A DNA stretch of 38,123 nucleotides from JAWWAH01 sp033721415 (lineage in GTDB: Bacteria; Patescibacteriota; Minisyncoccia; Spechtbacterales; 2-12-FULL-38-22), in contig JAWWAH010000002.1 in the NCBI GenBank assembly GCA_033721415.1, forward strand, positions 1 to 38,123. Reading direction: 5' to 3'. Made by a program: the position numbers and the translations under genes. Under the pieces are notes generated by a model, which was not told the DNA's origin, did no database searches, and saw only the letters and a program-made list of their open reading frames with translations. This document shows positions 1-6,582 of this stretch, in pieces. How positions within the stretch are numbered: position 1 is the stretch's first letter; every line of letters starts with the position of its first letter.

Positions 1-1
1 A

Positions 2-322
2 GATAGAATCTCTGATGAAACATATGATGATGCACGTTCTTTCCAAGAAGGCCTTGCTCGTGTAAAAAAAGATGACGAATGGTTCTTCATAGACAAAAAT
101 GGAGATAGAATCTCTGATGAAACATATGATTGGGCAGACTCTTTCCAAGAAGGCCTTGCTGTTGTCGAGAAAGATGGCCGATATTTCTTCATAGATAAAA
201 AAGGAGAGCCAATATCTGATGAAACATATGATGGAGCAGGCTCTTTCCACGAAGGACTTGCTCGTGTAAATAAAGATGGCGAATGGTTTTACATAGACCA
301 CAAAGGCGAGAGAGTATTCTAA
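2..322 (+). CDS. WG-repeat protein, C-terminal part
   Basis: An open frame enters from the window edge and ends at TAA 320-322, leaving 106 residues. It consists of three tandem units of 34 residues (102 bases each, starting near 2, 104 and 206). Each has the pattern ISDETYD, then S-F-x-E-G-L-A-x-V, then K-D-x-x-x-(W/Y)-F-(F/Y)-I-D-x-(K/N)-G. This is the WG/KWG beta-hairpin repeat, found in proteins of mostly unknown role that are often exported or bind partners. The DNA of the units is close to identical over the first 27 bases, so the array has expanded recently or is kept uniform. The start, any signal peptide and any other domain lie outside the window. The family call is firm and the function is unknown. 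Confidence 0.85.
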   Translation, partial: DRISDETYDDARSFQEGLARVKKDDEWFFIDKNGDRISDETYDWADSFQEGLAVVEKDGRYFFIDKKGEPISDETYDGAGSFHEGLARVNKDGEWFYIDHKGERVF

Positions 323-344
323 ATAATAAAATTACAAATATAAA

Positions 345-719
345 ATGAAAAAACTTAAAATAAAAACAAACAAAAAGAAAGAGGTAATAGACATAACAAA
401 TAAGGTACAGAAGGTTTTAGTGGAAGAGAGTAGTACTTGCAATCTTCTTTTAACCCATACAACAGCCGCTTTAACTACTGCAGACTTAGACCCGGGAACA
501 GATTTAGATATGCTGGATGCATTTGAAGAAATAATGCCAAATCTTGACTATCGTCACCCACATAACCCTGAACATGCTCCCGACCACATATTGTCTTCTA
601 TTATAGGAACATCGCTTAGTTTGCCGGTTGAGAATGGTGAACTTTTACTTGGAGCATGGCAAAGAATTGTTCTTATAGAGCTGGATGGCCCAAGAGAAAG
701 AACAGTAATAGTATTTTGA
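345..719 (+). CDS. YjbQ/UPF0047 family protein
   Basis: This 124-residue protein covers the whole single-domain UPF0047 (YjbQ) fold, slightly shorter than the usual 130-140. Visible family motifs are LLTHTTAAL near residues 35-43, the H-x-x-x-P-E-H-A-P-D-H-I stretch near 73-82, G-T-S-L-S-L-P-V, the L-L-L-G-A-W-Q-R-I strand and the final D-G-P-R-E-R. The conserved His residues are thought to form an anion or metal site. Members show weak thiamine-phosphate synthase activity, but the true physiological role is uncertain. It starts 22 bases after the WG-repeat gene without a Shine-Dalgarno sequence. A hairpin follows at 735-761. Confidence 0.88.
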   Translation: MKKLKIKTNKKKEVIDITNKVQKVLVEESSTCNLLLTHTTAALTTADLDPGTDLDMLDAFEEIMPNLDYRHPHNPEHAPDHILSSIIGTSLSLPVENGELLLGAWQRIVLIELDGPRERTVIVF

Positions 720-734
720 ATTTTGTGTTAATAT

Positions 735-761
735 AAAACTATAGGAGAACCTTATAGTTTT
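735..761 (+). terminator. Possible terminator after the YjbQ-like gene
   Basis: AAAACTATAGG (735-745) pairs with CCTTATAGTTTT (750-761) with one bulged base and a 4-nt loop. The A-rich and T-rich ends make it usable in either direction. The T run is only four bases, so efficiency is uncertain. Confidence 0.45.
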
Positions 762-799
762 CTAAAGAATTAAATTTAGGGCTTAAACCCTGTTTTTAG

Positions 800-1339
800 A
801 TGAAAAAACTTTCACTTTTATTATTTTTACTGATTGTTGCAGCATCATCGCTTTTAATATACGAATTAACAGACGATCTGTCACTTACTTTAATGGTTGG
901 CGTGGATCTTTTTGTAGCTGTCTCTGTTTTATCTTTCGCCTTTGTGCAGATTAGTTTAAACCGACACCTTATAGAGCTTCAGGATTATGTAGCTCTTTCT
1001 CTTGTTACACGAGAGGGGGGATTAAGCTTTTTTAACACCGGGAAACTTAATGTCTATATTCATAAAATAGAAATTAAAGATAAAGAATCAGAGGAAATCA
1101 TAAGCTCAACTGCTGTTTTTGAAAAAGCTCGTTTAATACCCTCCGGAACCCTTGAAGAAAGTTATTATTGGTATCCGCTAACAGAGGAAATATTTAAACA
1201 CGATGCCTTTACTGTATCTATATATCTTAACGATGAATTAGATAGAAAGTGGCTTTCTGAGCATGGGGGAGATGTGTTGGATAATAAAGAGCTTAGGGTT
1301 TGGTCTCATAAGACTTCTCAAAAGAATTGGAGTCTATAA
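800..1339 (+). CDS. Hypothetical membrane protein with two N-terminal helices
   Basis: I do not recognise this 179-residue protein. Residues about 4-21 and 29-52 are two hydrophobic segments separated by a short acidic loop (ELTDD). The rest is a soluble domain of roughly 125 residues with alternating hydrophobic strands (KLNVYIHKIEIKD, AFTVSIYLND), suggestive of a beta-sandwich of the kind often seen in small envelope proteins. The start has no Shine-Dalgarno sequence; the ATG is the first in frame after the upstream hairpin. It could equally be a membrane-anchored accessory protein of the neighbouring envelope genes. Confidence 0.6.
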   Translation: MKKLSLLLFLLIVAASSLLIYELTDDLSLTLMVGVDLFVAVSVLSFAFVQISLNRHLIELQDYVALSLVTREGGLSFFNTGKLNVYIHKIEIKDKESEEIISSTAVFEKARLIPSGTLEESYYWYPLTEEIFKHDAFTVSIYLNDELDRKWLSEHGGDVLDNKELRVWSHKTSQKNWSL

Positions 1340-1418
1340 TATATATTTTCATTTAAACTTAATGTGCATTTGTAACTATATTATATTAAATAAAATAAGC
1401 TAAGCTAACACAGTATTT

Positions 1419-2642
1419 ATGGATTTAAATAGAAAAAAAAAGATTATATTCTCTATAACTCTTCTTCTTATAGGAGCTCTTTTGGTTTGGGCCGGGGTTT
1501 TCTGGTGGAATAATTTACGCGGTGCAGGACCTGCTTTCCGCTCTCCTCAAGATGATATAGCAGATATTATAGAGGATAAGGATAAAGATTTACCTGATGG
1601 AGAAAATAACACAGAATTTCCTTTATCTTTGCCGGAAGGTTTTGAAATATCAATTTTTACTGATAATGTTCCCGATGCCAGAGTTTTAGTACAAGATAGC
1701 CTCGGTAATTTCTGGTTAAGTCAGCCCGATGAGGGCACAGTTTCCCTTTTAACCATTGAAGATAATGAAGTTACAAGAGTAGACCCCATACTTCAAAATC
1801 TTGATAGACCCCACGGACTTGCTTTGGATCCAGAAAATGGAACTGTTTTATATGTAGCTGAAACTGACAAAATATCACGAGTGCAACTTTATTCAGATGG
1901 TAGCTTTGAGAAGATAGCTGATTTGCCAGGAGGTGGGCGCCATTATTCGCGTACTATTGAATTTGGTCCCGACGGAAAACTATATGTTTCAATAGGGTCT
2001 TCATGCGATGTTTGCTACGAGGAAGATCCACGCAGAGCAGCTATTTATAGAATGGATAAAGACGGTTCAAATTTTGAAGAATTTGCTACAGGCTTAAGAA
2101 ACGCCGTATTTTTTGATTGGTCTTTCGTAGATGGAAGAATGTGGGCCACAGAAATGGGCCGAGATAGGCTTGGTGATAATTTACCTCCTGACGAGATAAA
2201 CATTGTAGAAAAGGGAAATGATTATGGGTGGCCAACATGTTACGGAAAAAATATGCATGATACAAACTTTGACAAAAACCAGTATATACAGAACCCCTGC
2301 AATGAAAAAACCCCCTCATATATAGATTTACAGGCCCATTCTGCTCCTCTTGGCTTGGTATTTATTCCTGAGGAGGGATGGCCCGAAGAATATTGGTATG
2401 ACCTTCTAGTTGCATATCACGGTTCTTGGAATAGAACGATCCCTACGGGATATAAAATAATGCGCTTCAAGCTAGATGATTCTGGGAATGTTCTAGGTAG
2501 AGAGGACTTCATTTCAGGCTGGTTGCAAGATGGAACAGCTTTAGGTCGCCCTGTTGATATATTGATACAGCCTGGGGGCATCATGTACATAACAGATGAT
2601 CATGCAGGAGTAGTTTATAAAGTTTCTTATAAAGGTAATTAA
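1419..2642 (+). CDS. Membrane-anchored sorbosone/glucose dehydrogenase-type beta-propeller
   Basis: This 407-residue protein has one N-terminal membrane helix (about 9-31), an acidic linker, and a propeller domain beginning near LPEGFEISIFTDNVPDAR. The typical GSDH repeats are visible: PHGLALDPENGTVLYVAET, the segment RTIEFGPDGKLYVSIGSSCDVC, AIYRMDKDGSNFEEFATGLRN, and GNDYGWPTCYG. The last belongs to the PQQ-dependent sugar/sorbosone dehydrogenase family (GSDH, related to L-sorbosone dehydrogenase). Family members oxidise sugars in the periplasm using PQQ. No PQQ genes are visible here, so the protein may be a non-catalytic propeller or may act on another ligand. It is followed after 9 bases by the Gmad2 protein, probably in one transcript. 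Confidence 0.85.
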   Translation: MDLNRKKKIIFSITLLLIGALLVWAGVFWWNNLRGAGPAFRSPQDDIADIIEDKDKDLPDGENNTEFPLSLPEGFEISIFTDNVPDARVLVQDSLGNFWLSQPDEGTVSLLTIEDNEVTRVDPILQNLDRPHGLALDPENGTVLYVAETDKISRVQLYSDGSFEKIADLPGGGRHYSRTIEFGPDGKLYVSIGSSCDVCYEEDPRRAAIYRMDKDGSNFEEFATGLRNAVFFDWSFVDGRMWATEMGRDRLGDNLPPDEINIVEKGNDYGWPTCYGKNMHDTNFDKNQYIQNPCNEKTPSYIDLQAHSAPLGLVFIPEEGWPEEYWYDLLVAYHGSWNRTIPTGYKIMRFKLDDSGNVLGREDFISGWLQDGTALGRPVDILIQPGGIMYITDDHAGVVYKVSYKGN

Positions 2643-2651
2643 AATAAAACT

Positions 2652-3413
2652 ATGAAAAAAAATACATTGATTACAATTGTGATTTTATTTATGGTGTTCG
2701 CTGTTGCTTCACTTATTCTTATTCAAAAATCGGATACCCCAGATACCAATAATATAAACAAATCTTCCATAAATAATTTTCAAGAGTGTGCTGATGCTGG
2801 ATATCCTATAATGGAGTCTTATCCAAGGCAGTGCCGTACTTCTGATGGCGATCTCTTTGTTGAGGACATCGGAAATGTAATAGAAAAACAAGATGATATT
2901 CGCATAAATAACCCAATGCCTGGCGATACTGTATCCAGTCCTCTTTTGGTGCGTGGGGAAGCACGAGGTTATTGGTTCTTCGAAGCAGATTTTCCTATCA
3001 AGGTATTGGATTCTAGTGGGAATGAGCTTGGTGCTGGTATTGCGAAGGCCCAAGGTGATTGGATGACTGAAGACTTTGTTGTATTTGAAGCTAGTGTAGA
3101 ATTTTCTAATTCGGAAACAAAAGAAGGTACTCTGGTTCTTCAAAAAGACAATCCATCTGGCCTTCCTGAAAATGAAGATGAGCTTATCATTCCTATTGAG
3201 TTTTCTAAATCAGAAACAACCTCTAGAGCCCTTGATGGTTGTGTTATAGGAGGGTGTTCGGGGGAAATATGTTCGGATAAGGAGATGAGCTCAGCTTGTG
3301 TTTATAAAGAAGAGTACGCTTGTTATAAAACTGCCACCTGCGAGAAACAAGAAAATGGTGAATGTGGGTGGACTAAAACAAAGGAATTGAACCAGTGCTT
3401 GCAGAGTTCTTAG
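2652..3413 (+). CDS. Envelope protein with Gmad2 Ig-like domain and eight-cysteine C-terminus
   Basis: 253 residues in three modules after an N-terminal membrane helix (about 5-24). First is a short Cys motif, C-A-D-A-G-Y-P-I-M-E-S-Y-P-R-Q-C-R (about 46-62), ending in DGDLFVE. Next is a Gmad2 immunoglobulin-like domain (about 83-185), with the characteristic INNPMPGDTVSSPLLVRGEA, W-F-F-E-A-D-F-P-I, G-D-W-M and G-T-L-V-L-Q-K. Last is a Cys-rich tail (about 195-251): G-C-V-I-G-G-C-S-G-E-I-C, C-V-Y, Y-A-C-Y, C-E-K, C-G-W-T and Q-C-L. This matches the eight-cysteine-cluster domain. The paired Cys residues point to an exported, disulfide-bonded protein. The molecular role is unknown. Confidence 0.82.
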   Translation: MKKNTLITIVILFMVFAVASLILIQKSDTPDTNNINKSSINNFQECADAGYPIMESYPRQCRTSDGDLFVEDIGNVIEKQDDIRINNPMPGDTVSSPLLVRGEARGYWFFEADFPIKVLDSSGNELGAGIAKAQGDWMTEDFVVFEASVEFSNSETKEGTLVLQKDNPSGLPENEDELIIPIEFSKSETTSRALDGCVIGGCSGEICSDKEMSSACVYKEEYACYKTATCEKQENGECGWTKTKELNQCLQSS

Positions 3414-3458
3414 AAATATAATAAGCTCACTAAGTTATATATTTTAAAAAAGTAAAGA

Positions 3459-4289
3459 ATGTCTTTTAACGACAGAAAAAATAAAAAAATAAGATATATA
3501 ATATACTACCTTGCTTGGGGAGTTATACTTGTGTTTGTTGTATCTCAGGCTTATGGAGCATTGTTTTCAAATGATGAATCCGTAGAATTGAATGATACTC
3601 AGAATTACAAAAAATATACACCACAAGAAGAGAATGATATTCCCAGTACAGATACAGGCACAGAAGACAGAATAGAAGAAGATGATGATTATTTCAGAGA
3701 TCACACAAAACAAGTTGTGTATAATGTTCCTTTTACAGCACAAGCGCCGCTGGGTGATTGGAGCGATCCGCGCCAACAGGATGGTTGTGAAGAGGCAGCA
3801 GCTTTAATGGCTGTATCTTGGGCAAGGGGAGAAGATTTTACACTTGCAGAGGCACGAGATGAAATAATAAAAATTGCTGAATATACAAAAAATAAATATG
3901 GTGCATATCGAGATACATCAGCTCGCGATGCTTTCAATTGGATATACAAGGACTATTTTGGGTATACAAATGTTCGGCTTAATTATAATATTACAACCGA
4001 AGACATAAAGCGTGAACTTTATGCCGGTAATCTTGTTGTTGTTCCTGCAAATGGACGAATTTTAGACAACCCACATTTTACTCCTCCGGGCCCAGAACGC
4101 CATATGTTTGTGATTACAGGATTTGATCCCAAAACAGGAGAATTTATAACAAATGATAATGGTACTAGATACGGGGAAGATTTTAGATATACTGAAGCTA
4201 ATATTTCAGCCGCATTGCAGGATTATCCTACCGGATATCATGAACCTATATTGAATAAAATTACATCAATGATAGTGATAAGTAAGTAA
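3459..4289 (+). CDS. C39-like (papain-fold) cysteine peptidase, membrane-anchored
   Basis: 276 residues. A single hydrophobic helix (about 12-32) is followed by an acidic linker, then a peptidase_C39_2-type domain starting at VPFTAQAPLGDW. The catalytic Cys is C110 in Q-Q-D-G-C-E-E-A-A. The His is H215 in P-E-R-H-M-F-V-I-T-G-F-D. The third residue is N232 or D233 in TNDNGTRYG. All three are in the expected order, so it is probably active outside the membrane. There is no transporter domain, so it is not a bacteriocin exporter. Members of this family act on peptides or cell wall; the substrate here is unknown. Confidence 0.85.
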   Translation: MSFNDRKNKKIRYIIYYLAWGVILVFVVSQAYGALFSNDESVELNDTQNYKKYTPQEENDIPSTDTGTEDRIEEDDDYFRDHTKQVVYNVPFTAQAPLGDWSDPRQQDGCEEAAALMAVSWARGEDFTLAEARDEIIKIAEYTKNKYGAYRDTSARDAFNWIYKDYFGYTNVRLNYNITTEDIKRELYAGNLVVVPANGRILDNPHFTPPGPERHMFVITGFDPKTGEFITNDNGTRYGEDFRYTEANISAALQDYPTGYHEPILNKITSMIVISK

Positions 4290-4296
4290 TTTCAAG

Positions 4297-4325
4297 TTGA
4301 AAAAGAGTTTCTAGTATGCTTTAAT
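4297..4325 (+). promoter_or_regulatory. Promoter of the zinc-ribbon gene
   Basis: TTGAAA (4297-4302), a 17-base spacer and TTTAAT (4320-4325). TG stands one base before the -10 (4317-4318), giving an extended -10 of TGCTTTAAT. The predicted start near 4332 leaves a leader that contains the strong ribosome binding site. Confidence 0.6.
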
Positions 4326-4343
4326 GGAGGCATAGTTCCTTGG

Positions 4344-4350
4344 AAGGAGG
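4344..4350 (+). promoter_or_regulatory. Strong Shine-Dalgarno site deciding a GTG start
   Basis: AAGGAGG ends five bases before GTG 4356. It fixes the GTG as the start, since no nearby ATG has such a site. It is the only clear Shine-Dalgarno sequence I found before a gene in this window. Confidence 0.75.
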
Positions 4351-4355
4351 TTAGT

Positions 4356-4703
4356 GTGTCAGATAACGAGCCCACCGAGATACAGGATGACGATAGCCAA
4401 GACCCAGATTACGAGTTAGTTCCTGTATCAGTTTACTTATGTAGTAATTGTCAGGATGGAAGTGTCATCTTTTTTGATGGCAATTTAAAATTTGATCCCG
4501 CGGGTTTTATTTATCTCGGAGGTATATGTGGAGGTTGTGGTGAAAGATCAGAAGATATTGCAATTACATTTCCGCAGTTAAGTGGTATTTATACTTCTGT
4601 TGTTCAGCGCATACAAATCAAGCAAGCTCTTCTTCGAGAGATGGAAGATGATGATTCAGGAGATGATTCTGATGAAGACCCAAGCACAGGCCAATATCTG
4701 TAA
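4356..4703 (+). CDS. Small acidic zinc-ribbon protein
   Basis: A 115-residue protein starting at GTG behind a full Shine-Dalgarno site. C-S-N-C (about 29-32) and C-G-G-C (about 54-57), spaced by about 21 residues, make a probable four-Cys zinc ribbon. The N-terminal 20 residues and the tail (DDDSGDDSDEDPSTG) are strongly acidic. There is no membrane segment, so it should be cytoplasmic. I do not recognise a family. It stands alone between its own promoter and a perfect terminator, so it is a monocistronic unit. GTG start and Shine-Dalgarno set it apart from all its neighbours, which may indicate different expression needs or a different origin. Confidence 0.65.
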   Translation: MSDNEPTEIQDDDSQDPDYELVPVSVYLCSNCQDGSVIFFDGNLKFDPAGFIYLGGICGGCGERSEDIAITFPQLSGIYTSVVQRIQIKQALLREMEDDDSGDDSDEDPSTGQYL

Positions 4704-4714
4704 TTTATATTATA

Positions 4715-4738
4715 AAAACCCCATAATTATGGGGTTTT
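4715..4738. terminator. Palindromic terminator after the zinc-ribbon gene
   Basis: A perfect 24-nt palindrome: AAAACCCCAT, a four-base AATT centre, then ATGGGGTTTT. Flanking A and T runs let it act on both strands. It closes the zinc-ribbon unit. Confidence 0.85.
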
Positions 4739-4754
4739 AGTAAGGCTGTTTTAA

Positions 4755-4782
4755 TTTACACTTCATTAATTGTAGGTAGAAT
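4755..4782 (+). promoter_or_regulatory. Possible promoter of the helical orphan gene
   Basis: TTTACA (4755-4760), a 16-base spacer and TAGAAT (4777-4782). It lies after the terminator and about 50 bases before the next start, which is the right place for an independent promoter. Confidence 0.45.
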
Positions 4783-4831
4783 AGGGTGCACTATATAGTA
4801 ACTAAGAAATATTAAAATTAATTATAAAAAT

Positions 4832-5299
4832 ATGAACGAATTTATAGCTAAAAAATTAGGAGAGGTCCTTGCTTTTGAAAGAATGCAAGAAGATACTTTA
4901 ACCAAAGGGAAGGCAGCAGTAGATAGAGCATATGGCCCCAAAGAGGTAAAGGCTATGTTAATAGATGCTAAATCTCTTAAGGAGGGCATAGAATCTATTG
5001 CAGAAGAGAGTGAGGAATGGGGAGATACTGTATTAAAAAAAGCAGAAAAAACAGGCAAAAAGATTGCAGATATGCGTAATGTGTATCTTTCTGAAGATGA
5101 TTGGGATGATCCAGTAGAAATACTTGAGTGGTCTGGAGCCTTTGAGGGTGGAGCATTAGTGCATTGGAGCTTAGTGGCTGGAGGTGCAGAAGCAGTTGGC
5201 CTTAAAGAGGCGAGCACCCTTGCTGAGAAAGGACTAGAGGCACATAGCAGTATATTAAATAGGATAAAAGAAATTATTAGAAAAGCAGAAACCCTCTAG
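4832..5299 (+). CDS. Hypothetical helical protein
   Basis: 155 residues, rich in Ala, Glu and Lys, with no membrane segment and no Cys. The pattern is mostly amphipathic helix: an N-terminal EFIAKKLGEVLAFERMQ, a charged middle, a short Trp-containing segment (D-D-W-D-D-P-V-E-I-L-E-W), then two more helices. A small helical bundle is likely. The metal-ligand ExxH motifs of ferritin-like bundles are not evident, so I make no functional claim. It is flanked by terminators on both sides and therefore stands as its own unit. Confidence 0.6.
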   Translation: MNEFIAKKLGEVLAFERMQEDTLTKGKAAVDRAYGPKEVKAMLIDAKSLKEGIESIAEESEEWGDTVLKKAEKTGKKIADMRNVYLSEDDWDDPVEILEWSGAFEGGALVHWSLVAGGAEAVGLKEASTLAEKGLEAHSSILNRIKEIIRKAETL

Positions 5300-5321
5300 C
5301 AGTAAGGAAATATTTGAAAAA

Positions 5322-5357
5322 AAATGCTATGTGGTTTAATGTGACTACATAGCATTT
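5322..5357 (+). terminator. Terminator after the helical orphan gene
   Basis: AAATGCTATGTGG (5322-5334) pairs with CTACATAGCATTT (5345-5357) as a 13-bp stem with one G-U pair and a 10-nt loop, followed by AATTTTG. Confidence 0.75.
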
Positions 5358-5378
5358 AATTTTGATTATCCATTAACA

Positions 5379-6068
5379 ATGAAGGTAAATATTTTTGGCA
5401 GAAACAAAGAAGAATTAACCCCCGTTTTAAAAGAAATGGGTTTTCGGGTTGGCGAAGAATCTCCTGAATTTATAATTAGTTATGGGGGAGACGGTACCAT
5501 TATGCAAGCGGAACACAAGTATCCGGAAATACCTAAAATAGCTTTGCGCAATAGCGCTATATGCAAGAAGTGTCCGCCGCTTGATAATGAAGAAATTCTA
5601 AGCCGTGTAATCAATGGAAAATATTCAGTTGAAGAGCTTTATAAATTGCAGGTTTCGTGCAAGAGAGATGATACACTTATAAAACATGGAATGGATAGTA
5701 TTATTGTACATAATGCCGACCCTAGACGCGCTATGAGGTATAAGCTGAATATAAATGGTGAAAAAATTAATGTAGAAGATATTATAGGTGATGGAATAGT
5801 TGTAGCAACACCCTTTGGATCTACTGGTTATTATAGAAGTATAACAGATAGCTTTTTCGAAGTAGGTATAGGAGTTGCTTTTAACAATAGTACAGAGCAA
5901 TCAGATCATATGGTCGTTAGCGAAGATAGCATTATAGAGCTTGAAGTTACACGTGGTCCAGCTGTTGTTTATGCTGATAATCAAGATGGAGCAATAAATC
6001 TCGATAAGGGAGATAAGATAAGAATAAAAAAATCTCCACAAGTAGTTAGGTTATTACAATTTAAATAA
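5379..6068 (+). CDS. nadK: Divergent NAD kinase
   Basis: 229 residues, short for the family. The ATP-NAD kinase signature GGDGT is at about 36-40 (I-S-Y-G-G-D-G-T-I-M-Q-A). The second signature appears as G-D-G-I-V-V-A-T-P-F-G-S-T-G-Y near 137-151. This corresponds to the usual TPTGSTAY block that binds NAD and phosphate. The enzyme makes NADP from NAD and ATP or polyphosphate in the cytoplasm. The segment after GGDGT (IALRNSAICKKCPPL) lacks the common G-x-N-x-G-x-L-G-F-L block, so substrate preference could differ. The start codon sits just after the upstream terminator, and a perfect palindrome ends the gene. Confidence 0.8.
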   Translation: MKVNIFGRNKEELTPVLKEMGFRVGEESPEFIISYGGDGTIMQAEHKYPEIPKIALRNSAICKKCPPLDNEEILSRVINGKYSVEELYKLQVSCKRDDTLIKHGMDSIIVHNADPRRAMRYKLNINGEKINVEDIIGDGIVVATPFGSTGYYRSITDSFFEVGIGVAFNNSTEQSDHMVVSEDSIIELEVTRGPAVVYADNQDGAINLDKGDKIRIKKSPQVVRLLQFK

Positions 6069-6074
6069 CCTCCC

Positions 6075-6114
6075 AAAACAAAAAACAACCCGATATCGGG
6101 TTGTTTTTTGTTTT
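6075..6114. terminator. 40-nt perfect palindromic terminator shared by nadK and tRNA-Pro
   Basis: AACCCGAT is followed directly by its complement ATCGGGTT, and the flanking AAAACAAAAAAC is mirrored exactly by GTTTTTTGTTTT. It lies between the converging nadK (+) and tRNA-Pro (-) genes and has T runs on both strands, so it should stop transcription from both sides. Confidence 0.88.
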
Positions 6115-6120
6115 AGCCTG

Positions 6121-6192
6121 TCGGGCTGCCGAGAATCGAACTCGGGTCGCACGACCCCCAGCCGCGCATAATAACCATTATACTACAGCCCG
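6121..6192 (-). tRNA. tRNA-Pro(GGG)
   Basis: Read on the - strand, CGGGCTG (acceptor 5' arm) pairs with CAGCCCG. The anticodon arm CGCGG-CTGGGGG-TCGTG has anticodon GGG after T33 and G37. The T arm is CCGAG-TTCGATT-CTCGG. C1-G72 and discriminator A73 are the usual identity elements of bacterial tRNA-Pro. The D arm is weak (one G-T and one T-T pair) and the variable loop is four bases. The 3' CCA is not encoded (CAGG follows A73), so it must be added by nucleotidyltransferase. The tRNA reads CCC and CCU. Confidence 0.92.
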
Positions 6193-6235
6193 AGATTAAA
6201 TTTTCCGCAGAACCAGAAGGAAGACACCACTGTCC

Positions 6236-6263
6236 AAATTGTCCGAATTTATTCGGACAATTT
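6236..6263 (-). terminator. Hairpin downstream of rpmB
   Basis: AAATTGTCCGAAT and ATTCGGACAATTT form a perfect 13-bp inverted repeat around two bases. It begins 17 bases past the rpmB stop on the - strand and has an A/T-ended stem, so it is probably the rpmB terminator. Confidence 0.7.
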
Positions 6264-6279
6264 AAGTATATAACTACTG

Positions 6280-6468
6280 CTATTTAGTCTTTGCTGCAGT
6301 TTTCATGCATCGAGTGCAAACCTTAACGCGTGTTCCATCAGGTTTACGCATCCATTGCAAGTTGGGGTATTTTCTTTTTTTATGTGTAGGGTTATAATGT
6401 CCACGGAGCAATTTTCTTTTCCACTCCATCTTGGAACCTTTTCCACACATTTCACATACTTTAGCCAT
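6280..6468 (-). CDS. rpmB: Ribosomal protein L28 (bL28)
   Basis: 62 residues, normal for bL28: M-A-K-V-C-E-M-C-G-K-G at the start, then the basic core H-K-K-R-K-Y-P-N-L-Q-W, and V-K-V-C-T-R-C-M-K near the end. The two C-x-x-C pairs mark the zinc-binding form. L28 is part of the 50S subunit near the E site. It stands alone on the - strand, with its own promoter upstream (6510-6538) and a hairpin downstream. No Shine-Dalgarno site precedes the ATG. Confidence 0.95.
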   Translation of the reverse strand: MAKVCEMCGKGSKMEWKRKLLRGHYNPTHKKRKYPNLQWMRKPDGTRVKVCTRCMKTAAKTK

Positions 6469-6509
6469 AAATAATATATAATTTTATTAACTTAACTTTA
6501 CAATTAATA

Positions 6510-6538
6510 ATAGTATACTAATTTTTCACATATTTCAA
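6510..6538 (-). promoter_or_regulatory. Probable rpmB promoter
   Basis: On the - strand, TTGAAA (6533-6538) is followed by overlapping -10 choices: TACTAT (6510-6515) at 17 bases or TATACT (6512-6517) at 15. It lies about 40 bases before the rpmB start. Confidence 0.5.
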
Positions 6539-6582
6539 CCCTGTTCGTATAAGTTAGGATATGGGGTTAAATCTTAAAAACT

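Noticed and set aside
2..322. CRISPR-like spaced repeats at the left edge
   Set aside because: The 102-base repeats keep one reading frame and encode 34-residue WG units with varying middle residues, so they are a protein repeat.
1340..1418. Promoter of the propeller gene
   Set aside because: TATATT and TATTAT occur in this very AT-rich gap but without a convincing -35, so I do not call one.
4822..5217. 131-codon open frame on the - strand opposite the helical orphan
   Set aside because: The + strand frame has a promoter, an A/T-rich leader and a terminator. The - strand frame is low in complexity (Ser/Ala-rich) and has none of these.
6193..6280. Promoter for tRNA-Pro on the - strand
   Set aside because: TTTAAT lies only a few bases before the tRNA and no -35 at proper spacing convinced me; the tRNA may be read through from rpmB or from a weaker promoter.
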